From Antedon mediterranea (lineage: Eukaryota; Echinodermata; Crinoidea; Comatulida; Antedonidae): a DNA stretch of 64,000 bases. The translations under genes were made by a program, and so were the position numbers. Below the pieces are notes generated by a model. That model had not been told where the DNA came from and did not search any database. It saw nothing but the letters and a program-made list of their open reading frames with translations. Below, piece by piece: positions 23,701 through 30,074 of the stretch. How positions within the stretch are numbered: the first letter of the stretch is position 1; every line of letters starts with the position of its first letter. The stretch is taken from NCBI RefSeq assembly GCF_964355755.1, contig NC_092670.1:36257795-36321794 (forward strand), read 5' to 3'.

Positions 23701-26700
23701 TACAGATAATTACTAATTAATGATTCCTTGGCAATTAAATATTCACTAGCCTAGGTCGTTTAAATAATAACAGAAGAATTTCCATCAATAAGCCTACATC
23801 AATAATAATAATATTATCAGGTAGGCCGAATAAATAATAATAATTTGTCTTCTCTTTGAGCCGAATCACCGGATGTTTAGTGCGTCGCGCGCGTACCGGT
23901 TACTACTGTGAGTATTAACCAATCACAAACGGTGTTTCATCCAGGGAGGACTAATAATAAATGAGGGCGCTATGTATGCATAGTTTAAATAGTTTAGTTG
24001 AGTAATTTCTTCAAGCAAGTTCCGTGGCGCAGCGCATGAAGCGTTGTCTTGTGATGGAGTGACAATTTCATCGGGAGTTCAAGACCCACTAGATGACTTT
24101 TGTTTATTTATTGGCAAACGCGGGTGTTGCCACACGAAAATTACACAGTCAATATCATCGTACTCGATAATTTATATGACTAATGACAGGGACACGATAA
24201 TTACGCGAAAATTACTCGGTCAATGTCATCGTTCTCGAGGATATATACGATTTACGATCCTCGCAGCAGTAGTCATGTGATGCAGTTTCAATCAATCACT
24301 TTCACGTATTTACATGGCTATGTAATAAATATATATATATATATATGTCGTTTCCATATATAAATGTGATGTGCCCATATGAACACGATGATGTAATATC
24401 ACTACCATATTTGAGCACATCACTATCATATTTTAGCACATCACACTTCTTTGTCAAACTAATTTGATAGTGTAGACATAGCTTTAGGGGTTTGCCCTGA
24501 AAATTGAGTATGACCATCCCCCTAAAAAATTGATTAACCTCAAATTTAGGGGATTTCCCCTCCCCAAGGATGTACTGTTTATTTGTTAGGTCAGAATGTA
24601 GATAATTAGGATTAAATAATGAACATTTTACCGGTAGAATATCAAATCCACCATTAAAGCCAGCCCCTTCTATACTTATTGATTGTAAATCTGATGGCTT
24701 TTCATCTGCCTTTGAAATTCCCAGTTTCTGCAAGCCATTGTATAGTTCATCTATATCTGTATAATAAATTATGATGATATAATGATTATTATATGGGAAT
24801 TATAAACAAGCTCACACAATTTATAAACAAAACTCAAGAAGAGTACTCCCCCAGTGACATTAAAATATATTAATGTAAATGGGGGAATAACCGGCGACTT
24901 GCAGCCTACCGGGCTGAATTGCGCCCAGGTGTGGATGACACTTCAGCGGAAAATCAAACGTCAGTGTTTCGTTTTCACAACGTTCCACGTGGCTAGGTGC
25001 CAACCGATATGCACAGAGCCGCATGAAAATAAAACATTGACGTTCGATTTGATTTGACGGCAACAGACAAAAACAGTTGGGAAAGACCTATAATACAGGA
25101 ATTATTAGTGGATATTTTTAATAAGTTTTCTTACCTGTTCCATCATGCGAGTCTGATGTGATGCCTACTAACTGTATAGCATCAATCTCTGGGTAATAGT
25201 CTAAGTGTCTGTGTCTGAAAACTACACGTAATAGCCTGTATATAATAAATATCGTATTATTTGCATAAAAGACATGGCTATTCAACCCTAGGCCGGTACA
25301 ACATCTAGTAATATCAACCTAGATTGATTTTGGATTGCAGATCAAAATTTCAGAAATTAGCTGGTGTACCAAATTAGGTACAGTATAATAGAACAATAAA
25401 ATCTCAAAAATTAAAACAACGGCTATTGTACTTCTTGGAAGTTGAGACAATGGTATGCAACCTGAAACAATTGTATTTTTTAGAGTGTGAAGATACAAAA
25501 TGACAATTACTCATGGTTATAAAAGAAAGCCAGATAAAACAATGGACAGAAGTAAAGCGTGGTTCCCACTAGCGACGCAACACAAGGACGTAACGCAACG
25601 CAAGTGAATTGGCCAATCACAAGCGATGTCTTATTCGCTTGTGATTGCTAACTGTCTATAACTTCGCTTGTCATTGGTTAAAACGCTTGCGTTGCGTTTA
25701 CGTCCTTGCGTTACGTTCTAGTGGGAACCAAGCTTTAGGTCAAGTTTAAAAGCATATAGTATTATCTTTTTGAAGAAAGAACTTTATAGAGCTTTATTAA
25801 CAAAATGTTTAGAATTTAACCTTGTTACTCTATGCCGTGACAGTTTTAATAAAAATGAATTGATGTTTGTTTCAAATTAAAAATATTACATGGTACAGTA
25901 CAGTTTCTGGGAAAAACAAATATACACCCTTTAGGTCTATCTCACAATATCCCATTTTCAGATTTTTTTTTAAAGAATTAATTTTATAGATTAGAAAATA
26001 ATTAAGACCTCAATAATGTATATTTTGAGACGGTTTCTATTTTTATTTACGGTATTAGGAGAGAGTTTACTTACGCTGTTGGAAAAGAGCAGCTCTTTAA
26101 ATTTTGTTTGAAAATACGGAATTGGTTGATGGCTGACATCTCAGAGCAGCTGTACAGGCATTCCCACCTATACAAGAAAAGTTGTAAACATTTCTGAATT
26201 ATGAGATTTAAAATAAAATAAGTATAAATGAATAATAATTATTACCAAAATACAGTAAAATACTTTTAAGGGAAAAACTTTGGCCCGGGACACAACAAAC
26301 CAAAGTGTTTTAAGTCTTCAATATGCGTTGTCCCATTAATAGGGGTTGGCCGAAGTGTTAAAACATATATCCTGAAAAGGGAGTGTTCAATCAATCAATC
26401 AATCGTTCGATTTATATAGCGCCATTCCAACATTCATTGCTCATGGCGCTGTAAAAAATCAGAAAAGGTGAGTTTTGAGTAGTGACTTAAAGTGACTCAA
26501 TAATGATGTGTGTTTAATGTTCAAGGGTAGGTGGTTCCAGAGCCTAGGTCCAGCAACACTGAAAGTCCGATCTCCCCAACTATGTTTGCTCCTTGGAATG
26601 TCCAGTAGCACTGTGCTCTACTGTAATAAAAAATAACATACCTAATATTCTCCTTCTCGTTAGTATCTTTATCGGTTATATTACAAGCATAGACTTCATA

Positions 26701-29459
26701 AACTGCCCCAGGGTGGTACGTCTCATAGAAGGCAATGTTGCTAGGATACACAGGAGTTTCAAACCATAAATCTGCAACAACAAGAAAAATTTACTTGTTA
26801 AGCTTTGTCTACACTATCAAACTGTATACTGTGACAAAACAATGTGATGTGCCCATATATAGACATGATGATGTCATAGCACTACCATATTTAAGCATAT
26901 CTCTACCATATTTAAACATATCACTACCATAATTGGACACATCACAGTTTTTGTCAAACTAGTTTGATAGTGTAGACAGAGCTTTATTTGAATACAGTAC
27001 CATATTCAATTCATTCAATTCACATTTATGAACGTCCAGAAGACAAAAGTAACAAAAACAAAAGGCAAGTGATAATACAAAAAAATGGACGAAGGCAAAT
27101 CCCAAAAAGATTATAATCTTGTGACAGGATTGCCTTTACAAATTTTAATTAAGAGAAGAAAAAAAATATAAATAAAGAAAATAAATTAATTAAACAATAA
27201 AGAAATTATAAAAAAATATATAAAACCAGTAGATAAAAGTTGAAATAAATGAATAACAGAAAAAAGTACAGCTGTATGGCATATAGCAAATATGATGACA
27301 AATGAATAATAAAGGTAGCTAGTTACGGAACATGAAAACAACGACCATATCAGATACGATCAGTAATGAGACAAAAGGTAATTTTTAATTTTATTATAGA
27401 ATGAATAGCAGGTAGCAGCACAGGAAATTGAGGGGGGGGGGGGGGGGAGGGGTTAAAACAATATTGTCCCTTGATAAAGAGTTTACAACAGCAACAGCAA
27501 CACTGCATAAATGCTGATAAGAGAGTAGAGTTTGTATAGTGAGTAAGGAAACCTTGACTGGATTTAATGCCAGCAAATCCTTTAACTAAAAATGTTAGAG
27601 TTTGTTTCTGCATCATGCTTCTGCACAATGCTGAATAAACGGTTATTTGACAATAGATTAATTATATCATTTGTAGAAATTGTTTAAATAAAAGGTGGTG
27701 GTAAATTTGTAACCTTACTCAAAATGATATGTGCTCAGACAGCCAAACATTATTAGATACTACAGTGGTTGACTCAACGTCAAAGATGATCAATCAAATA
27801 TTAATAAGTGTTATTCTATGTTGTGGCTAAAGTTGTGTACTAGCATATCGTATAATTAATACACAATTGAATGACTGTCTTAACCATCATTTTGAGAATG
27901 TCAGTTGAATGGTTTTAATATCAATTAAAGATTTGCATTGCAAATACAGTGCAATGTTTAGTGACCACAGTGGAAATAAATTGCTTTTTGTACTTTTCTG
28001 TGTTTTTATCCTTGTTTGATCCACTTGATCAACAGAATGAAATAATAAATAAACACTATTTGTGTTTATCAACGGATTAACGGGAAAGTATGGTTAAAAA
28101 TGTGTCAACGATGTTGATTTTTTAATTCATTTAATAAGTTCAAGGGATACCACACAAAAACTCACCAACAAAGTCCTGTCCTGCATAACTTGTTCTTTGG
28201 CTGTCAATTACTTTGGGCGCAGAGGGGGCCGTCAACCACCAAATCCCATAAGTTCTCTATAGATATCATAAATTATTATTATTACATTAATAAGGATAAT
28301 TTTCACTTACACTACAGTAGGCAAGGTACATTATCCAAGCAGTACAGTATCTAAATCATGGTTTAAACAAATGATAATGATAAATAAATAACTAATAAAT
28401 GGATTCATAAACACACAACATTAGGAATGAATGACAAAAACATGAGAAAGATACTGGTACAGTACAGTAGGTACCGTCATCTTTTTACACAAAGGGCTAC
28501 TACAGTCATTTCTTTAAAGACACATTTGAGATGAATTTGGTTATCAATATGGACTTTATTGAAAACGAGAATATGAGGCGCAAAGTTATATTTGCTACGT
28601 GTCATATTTTAAAAATTTGTTATTGTTGAAATAAATAAGTACGCATCTAACAGTGAACACAAACTCGCCAATTACAGGATGGATATACTATTTATAATTT
28701 ATTGCACTAACTTGAGGCTTCTGGGAGTGGAGTTTAAGAAAGAATTGTGAGTTACTGTACAACTCTGCTGGCACTAGAGGTCAAGATTGAACCCCGGACC
28801 TTGGGATTGGAAGGCAAGCATGTTAACCACCAAATTACAGCTCCACTTATTAAAACGTACCAACACCGCTGCTTGTGTGTAGTCGCCATATTGGTTTAAT
28901 AAGTTTGGTTCTCCAACCAGGTTGGTCATGGAGTATCCAATAGAATTCTCACGTCCATATTGAGAACTGAAATGAATGACATTAGAAACAAACTGAGTCA
29001 CAGCGCCAATCTTTTTCACTTGTTTCATTTTGCTTCCGTCTAGATAATTCTGAAAAAAATTTAATAAAATCATACATTATTGTATGTATTGAAAATATAA
29101 AAAATATAGATTTATAAAATCAATCCTAAAATATGATGCTTTATAATTTGATATTTACCCCAAAACAATTAACAAAAACAATGATTTTGCTTTAAACTTA
29201 ACCAAAAACCATCGACTTCCAGACAATGGACATCTCTGATTTATTTATACACATAGAAATAGGCCTAGCCTACACATTATACTGACATGACAATATTTTT
29301 TTCGCATTTTTTTCCCTTTCATTTAATCCAATTAAATTATTATCAGGTAATATAAAATAATGACAATTTAATAATTATAATTATGTCTATCCTAGGCCTA
29401 GAAAATAACATTAATCAAATTGTTTTCCTCACCTTTTTATTCCACGAATTTCCAGCCAT
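5605..29459 (-). CDS. FBXL4: FBXL4, F-box and leucine-rich-repeat protein 4, 16 coding exons, complete
   Basis: Exons in transcript order: 29459-29433, 29049-28861, 28256-28166, 26771-26642, 26167-26075, 25235-25135, 24756-24632, 23203-23063, 22544-22435, 21492-21428, 8661-8532, 8206-8114, 7852-7745, 6705-6631, 6406-6302, 5740-5605. Every intron is GT/AG, phases agree, and the total is 1719 nt (572 residues plus stop). Residues 10-250 carry the FBXL4-specific N-terminal region (SQYGRENSIGYSMTNLVG, ETYHPGAVYEVYAC). Residues 250-298 are the F-box and 300-560 are leucine-rich repeats. The C-terminus VDISFCEQI...VTIKKSF matches vertebrate FBXL4. In mammals FBXL4 forms an SCF ligase (SKP1-CUL1) at mitochondria that promotes turnover of BNIP3 and NIX, restraining mitophagy. 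The human protein has 621 residues. Here the N-terminus is shorter, without an obvious hydrophobic targeting stretch, and about 17 residues of one LRR are not found. Intron 10 is 12.8 kb, filled by repeats and a nested gene. Confidence 0.93.
5860..5984 (+). mobile_element. 3' end of a retroelement with poly(A) tail
   Basis: A 3' end GGATGAATAAAGAAAGAAATC followed by about 18 A. The same sequence is recognisable in reverse at about 13230-13285, so this is a dispersed LINE or SINE tail. It lies in FBXL4 intron 15. Confidence 0.6.
6302..6406 (-). CDS. FBXL4: FBXL4 exon 15 (LRR)
   Basis: Encodes TITDRDLEAIAANCQDLEQL and DLLGMRYISPHSLE, matching the LGTRMVSPASL region. Donor GTACAG. Confidence 0.9.
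6631..6705 (-). CDS. FBXL4: FBXL4 exon 14 (LRR)
   Basis: 25 codons, including KCRKLKKLYLTSNR. Acceptor ATTACAG, donor GTACAC. Confidence 0.85.
7141..7233. mobile_element. MITE-1 copy, interrupted
   Basis: TAA then AGCTCTGTCTACTCTATC at the left. The right end GTAGACATAG is broken by the 380-bp element at 7234-7613, and the expected TAGC continues at 7614. Confidence 0.7.
7234..7613. mobile_element. 380-bp inverted-repeat element nested in MITE-1
   Basis: Ends TAGAGTATCACGGTG and CACCGTGATACTCTA; the inverted repeats extend through GACGTCA and GGCGCTGC for about 45 bp. It lies in FBXL4 intron 13 and interrupts the MITE-1 copy at 7141. Confidence 0.75.
7745..7852 (-). CDS. FBXL4: FBXL4 exon 13 (LRR)
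   Basis: Encodes KLKSLDLWRAKTLTNIGLGS and CPELLELDIGWC, very close to vertebrate KLRTLDLWRCKNIT...LDLGWC. Confidence 0.92.
7965..8065 (-). repeat. possible tRNA-like SINE head
   Basis: On the minus strand: GGTCAGGTGGTCAGAGGCTT (box A-like) and GGTTCGATTC (box B). Poor stem pairing rules out a working tRNA. It is in intron 12. Confidence 0.35.
8114..8206 (-). CDS. FBXL4: FBXL4 exon 12 (LRR)
   Basis: Encodes NFPELEHLNLGSVSGIQHFD and following residues. Acceptor TTTTTACAG, donor GTGAGT. Confidence 0.88.
8381..8476. mobile_element. MITE-1 copy, left-truncated
   Basis: Contains AAGTGTGATG, GACATCATCATGTCC, GGGCACATCACA and the right end TTTGATAGTGTAGACAGAGC. The left terminal repeat is lost in a T-run. 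Confidence 0.65.
8532..8661 (-). CDS. FBXL4: FBXL4 exon 11 (LRR)
   Basis: Encodes LDFQACTQLTGVSFGCLSSL and LQRLNLYRTNLTDNQ (vertebrate LKRLVLYRTKVEQ). It joins exon 10 in phase but about 17 residues expected between them are absent. Confidence 0.88.
8805..10404. repeat. 21-bp minisatellite (about 76 copies)
   Basis: Tandem AATGGATGGGAGAGTGAAGGG with point variants (AATAGATG, GATTGG, GAGAGAAG). Because 21 is a multiple of three and the unit lacks stops, long frames run on both strands; they are not genes. Variants repeat with a 525-bp higher-order period (the rare GGGCATGG unit at 9562 and 10087). The array is in FBXL4 intron 10. Its right part resumes at 17406 after a transposon insertion. 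Confidence 0.95.
10420..12350. repeat. 61-bp tandem array, left subterminal
   Basis: Units begin at, for example, 10681, 10742, 10803, 10864, 10925 and 10986 (61-bp steps). Each carries GATCCAACGTTGAAATAACA and an ACTAGAAATTTACGTTAA spacer. Roughly 30 copies with small deletions near 12145. Confidence 0.9.
13608..14593. mobile_element. 986-bp element with long TIRs and 9-bp TSD (Mutator-like)
   Basis: Terminal inverted repeats of about 90 bp, beginning TGCCGTGGTTAGGA and ending TCCTAACCACGGCG. The 9-bp direct repeat TAAATATTA flanks it at 13599-13607 and 14594-14602. Long TIRs with 9-bp duplications are typical of Mutator-like elements. No transposase. A MITE-2 copy sits inside. Confidence 0.75.
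14294..14474. mobile_element. MITE-2 copy
   Basis: A reverse-oriented copy of the GGTTCCCACTAG-ended foldback element, with CGCAACGCAAG and an inverted pair of CCAAT-type motifs. It is nested in the Mutator-like element. Confidence 0.85.
14740..15977. mobile_element. ATTGTCCCC-type MITE, copy 2, split
   Basis: Parts 14740-14908 and 15846-15977 match copy 1 downstream of BBS12 (GTTGAATATGCC, TTCACTTTGACCAAAAATT, then CATGTTTTTTGGGGACAAT). The copy is interrupted by the 935-bp element. Confidence 0.7.
14909..15843. mobile_element. 935-bp TIR element with TA duplication
   Basis: TIRs of about 25 bp: CCGTATTTTCCGGAGTATAG at left and CTATACTCCGGAAAATACGG at right, flanked by TA at 14907-14908 and 15844-15845. 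Internal GGGGGTCGACTTATA recurs near both ends. No coding capacity seen. Confidence 0.8.
16540..17390. repeat. 112-bp tandem array, right subterminal
   Basis: GAGGCAAACTTTCATTTT occurs at 16748, 16860, 16972, 17084, 17196 and 17308, exactly 112 bp apart. Each unit has several CAACGTTG or AACGTT sites. It is preceded by a looser AACGTT-rich stretch. Confidence 0.92.
17406..18713. other. FBXL4 intron 10, mostly unique AT-rich sequence
   Basis: The first 45 bases are the displaced end of the 21-bp minisatellite. After that I see no exon, RNA gene or clear repeat. Confidence 0.6.
18714..18854. mobile_element. MITE-1 copy
   Basis: TTCTGTCTACACTATCACC at left and TTTGATGGTGTAGCAGAGCT at right, followed by TAA. 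Confidence 0.75.
19088..19253. mobile_element. MITE-1 copy
   Basis: TAA then AGCTCTGTCTACACTATC; right end GATAGTGTAGAAAGAGCT then TAC. It carries an internal duplication of the CACTACCA block. Confidence 0.85.
19800..19948. mobile_element. MITE-1 copy, intact ends
   Basis: Flanked by TAA at both ends (19797-19799 and 19949-19951). Near-complete foldback of about 149 bp, lying 90 bp upstream of the NHL frame. Confidence 0.9.
20041..20907 (+). CDS. NHL-repeat beta-propeller protein (TRIM2/3/71-like C-terminal domain only)
   Basis: 288 residues forming six NHL repeats: GLCITKEDKIAIANSKTNEI, a divergent second repeat, GVACSSTCFYVCDRQNACIR, GIAIMPNGKLAVTDFQNNNV, GIAVDRTGFIAVTEWKNNRV and GVAITKDRQIVVGDFNNNRI, with linkers FGEQGAGDGEF-type. 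NHL propellers in TRIM/RBCC proteins bind RNA or partner proteins. No RING, B-box, coiled coil or filamin domain is present. I start at 20041 (GCCATGG context). The frame extends upstream to 20011, and TATATTTTAG at 20021-20030 could be a splice acceptor, so an upstream exon is possible, but none is recognised in the 2.5 kb before it. The frame is intact, with more balanced base content than its surroundings, which argues for selection. It lies in FBXL4 intron 10 on the opposite strand. It may be a retrocopy-derived gene or the last exon of one. Confidence 0.75.
   Translation: MADSPLPDYSKKGKPTLVFGRRGFTQESLHHPLGLCITKEDKIAIANSKTNEIKIFSPDGEFSASYKLNSVNLMVDDGVTAVTTDPIGNLVCSYTDGHQVQVMTANDGKHKRDVMLDTKCNFKPWGVACSSTCFYVCDRQNACIRVFAADGKHMKDIGKRGTDPGEFTDPVGIAIMPNGKLAVTDFQNNNVQIFNEQGTYCCTYGTEGSGPGEFNQPMGIAVDRTGFIAVTEWKNNRVQILDAMGNSVTCFGEQGAGDGEFFSPSGVAITKDRQIVVGDFNNNRIQVF
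21428..21492 (-). CDS. FBXL4: FBXL4 exon 10 (LRR)
   Basis: Encodes FIKKCGMNLERLQLNCCTFL, matching vertebrate [20 protein letters not shown]. Ends in phase 1, donor GTGAGA. Confidence 0.88.
21653..21804. mobile_element. MITE-1 copy
   Basis: Ends AACTCTTTCTACACTATC and GATTGTGTAGAAAGAGCT, followed by TAA. It is in intron 9 of FBXL4. Confidence 0.8.
21950..22010 (+). repeat. tRNA box-B-like fragment
   Basis: CGTGGGTTCGAGTCCCACC is a tRNA T-arm and box B. No acceptor or anticodon stems pair upstream, so I read it as a SINE remnant rather than a tRNA. Confidence 0.35.
22051..22425. repeat. three-and-a-bit tandem copies of a ~115-bp unit with variable poly-C
   Basis: GCAATCACCTTA recurs at 22054, 22174, 22296 and 22407, each of the first three followed by a C-run of different length, then TGATGCAAAGCTACTTCATAG. 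The array ends 10 bp from the FBXL4 exon 9 splice donor. Confidence 0.92.
22435..22544 (-). CDS. FBXL4: FBXL4 exon 9 (LRR)
   Basis: Encodes SSRCRQLKHLSLAWCGNWGT and ends TFDR in phase 2. The donor is GTATTT, a weak site, and the adjacent intron is a tandem repeat. Confidence 0.85.
22804..22942. mobile_element. foldback MITE (CCTGCT ends)
   Basis: Left CCTGCTCTAGTCCGGCTCTG and right CCGAACTGAAGCAGG are inverted copies; the interior also pairs. A related palindromic core is at 24940-25062. Confidence 0.55.
23063..23203 (-). CDS. FBXL4: FBXL4 exon 8 (F-box)
   Basis: 47 codons, phase 0. AEVIQLIFQHLTVVELCQVA plus the SVCHLF segment forms the SKP1-binding F-box, ending LNIQPYWSK. Donor GTAAGT. 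Confidence 0.9.
23322..23439. mobile_element. MITE-1 copy, perfect TTA duplication
   Basis: TTA at 23319-23321 and 23440-23442 flank AGCTCTGTCTACACTATC...TAGTGTAGACAGAGCT (118 bp). This is the cleanest short copy for defining the ends. Confidence 0.92.
23447..23592. repeat. short imperfect inverted repeat element
   Basis: TATTATACAGATATTGCC at left and GGCGATATCTGTTATATTAC at right are inverted. About 145 bp, next to MITE-1. Tentative. Confidence 0.4.
24015..24100 (+). repeat. tRNA-like SINE head
   Basis: TCCGTGGCGCAGCGCATGAA (box A-like) and GGGAGTTCAAGACCC (box B-like), 35 bases apart. Similar to tRNA-derived SINE heads; stems do not pair as in a real tRNA. The next 150 bp holds two direct copies of an ACGAAAATTAC...TCATCGT block. 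Confidence 0.4.
24355..24483. mobile_element. MITE-1 copy, left end degraded
   Basis: Right end TTTGATAGTGTAGACATAGC then TTTA. The left end fuses with a (TA)n tract. It is in intron 7 just beyond exon 7. Confidence 0.7.
24632..24756 (-). CDS. FBXL4: FBXL4 exon 7
   Basis: Linker before the F-box, ending NGGFDILP (vertebrate NGYFDKLP). The open frame continues past the donor GTAAAA into a MITE-1 copy, but that part is intron. Confidence 0.85.
24940..25062. repeat. palindromic element core
   Basis: AAATCAAACGTCAGTGTTTC and GACGTTCGATTTG pair, and both strands translate to similar frames. Related to the element at 22804-22942. Confidence 0.5.
25135..25235 (-). CDS. FBXL4: FBXL4 exon 6
   Basis: Encodes ALLRVVFRHRHLDYYPEIDA and IQLVG, end of the N-terminal beta-rich region. 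Acceptor TATACAG, donor GTAAGA, ends in phase 1. Confidence 0.88.
25555..25734. mobile_element. MITE-2 copy
   Basis: About 180 bp, AAGCGTGGTTCCCACTAG to CTAGTGGGAACCAAGCTT, with CGCAACGCAAG arms and a central inverted pair of TGTGATTG/CCAATCACA motifs. It is in FBXL4 intron 5. Confidence 0.9.
26075..26167 (-). CDS. FBXL4: FBXL4 exon 5
   Basis: Encodes RWECLYSCSEMSAINQFRIF and NLKSCSFPTA, equivalent to the RWEILWSE...FPTNL region of vertebrates. Donor GTAAGT. Confidence 0.88.
26385..26625 (+). repeat. dispersed retroelement fragment
   Basis: (TCAA)n followed by TTTATATAGCGCCATTCCA, GGCGCTGTAAA and GGTGGTTCCAGAGCCTAGG. This resembles a widespread invertebrate LINE/SINE 3' region. It abuts FBXL4 exon 4's donor by about 15 bp. 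Confidence 0.5.
26642..26771 (-). CDS. FBXL4: FBXL4 exon 4
   Basis: Encodes VYPSNIAFYETYHPGAVYEV and following residues. The acceptor is TTGTTGTTGCAG; a MITE-1 copy ends 30 bases upstream of the exon. Donor GTATGT. Confidence 0.9.
26801..26983. mobile_element. MITE-1 copy, perfect TTA duplication, beside FBXL4 exon 4 acceptor
   Basis: TTA at 26798-26800 and 26984-26986. 183 bp, with the internal ACTACCATATTTAAGCATAT block expanded. Its end lies 30 bp from the exon 4 acceptor. Confidence 0.92.
27429..27452. repeat. poly-G tract
   Basis: A G-run of about 18 bases with one A-interrupted extension in FBXL4 intron 3; the frames across it are artefacts. Confidence 0.8.
28166..28256 (-). CDS. FBXL4: FBXL4 exon 3
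   Basis: Begins RTYGIWWLTAPSAP (vertebrate RTYGTWWDQCPSAP) and ends in phase 1 before GTGAGT. Together with exon 2 it secures the family assignment. Confidence 0.9.
28690..28855 (-). mobile_element. tRNA-derived SINE-like element
   Basis: Minus strand: box A-like TTTGGTGGTTAACATGCTTG and box B GGGGTTCAATCTT, then a non-tRNA body ending in an A/T-rich tail (AATAAATTATAAAT). It is inserted about 6 bp beyond the exon 2 splice donor. Confidence 0.5.
28861..29049 (-). CDS. FBXL4: FBXL4 exon 2
   Basis: 63 codons, phase 0 on both sides, donor GTACGT. It encodes SSQYGRENSIGYSMTNLVGE and GDYTQAAVL, the conserved N-terminal FBXL4 block. Confidence 0.9.
29433..29459 (-). CDS. FBXL4: FBXL4 exon 1 (start codon)
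   Basis: Nine codons, MAGNSWNKK, then donor GTGAGG. An ATG seven bases upstream opens an out-of-frame ten-codon-type short frame (MQNGWKFVE), a possible uORF. A short first exon cannot be proved by homology; it is chosen because the phase, the donor and the ATG fit. Confidence 0.6.
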
Positions 29460-29821
29460 TTTGCATGAATGGTGTTTAATTTTAGGCCTACAACAACAGG
29501 AGACCACAAACGCATACAATACGCTGCGGCTCCTCGACTTCTGATCGGCCAGAGTTACAAAAGCTTAGTTAGGCCTTCAATCGGAAATGATTAAAGGAAA
29601 AACTTGACGTTCGGAAGGAAATACACACTTATTATTTAAACACTTCGGAAGGTAGTACGACTACAGTAGACTATCTATCTCTTTAGCATTTTAGTAGTCC
29701 AAATGTTTTCTTTTGTTTATCTTTTTACCAACCTCTCTTCTTTTTTTTTTTGTCTGCTTTTTTCTCTAGGCTTCGGTAAATTGGTGGCGCTGTGTCAAAA
29801 AGAGAGACTCGCTCGCTCGCC
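29460..29821 (-). promoter_or_regulatory. FBXL4 5' UTR and proximal promoter region
   Basis: Immediately upstream of the inferred FBXL4 ATG. There is no TATA box at a fixed place and no other gene here. Assigned by position only. A MITE-2 copy follows. Confidence 0.4.
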
Positions 29822-30074
29822 AAAGCGTGGTTCCCACTAGCGACGCAACACAAGGACGTAACGCAACGCAAGTGAATTGACCAATCAAGCGATGGCTTAT
29901 CCACTAACTAACGACGCAACACAAGGACGTAACGCAACGCAAGTGAATTGACCAATCACAAGCGATGGCTTATTCGCTTGTGATTGCTAACTGTCTATAA
30001 CTTCGCTTGTCATTGGTTAAAACGCTTGCGTTGCGTTTACGTCCTTGCGTTCCGTTCTAGTGGGAACCAAGCTT
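29822..30074. mobile_element. MITE-2 copy with internal partial duplication
   Basis: The left arm (CGACGCAACACAAGGACGTA through TTGACCAATCA) is present twice, 29837 and 29911, then the normal right arm. It lies about 360 bp upstream of the FBXL4 ATG. Confidence 0.9.

Noticed and set aside
24854-25063. 67-residue frames on both strands
   Set aside because: Produced by a palindromic repeat; no protein motif.
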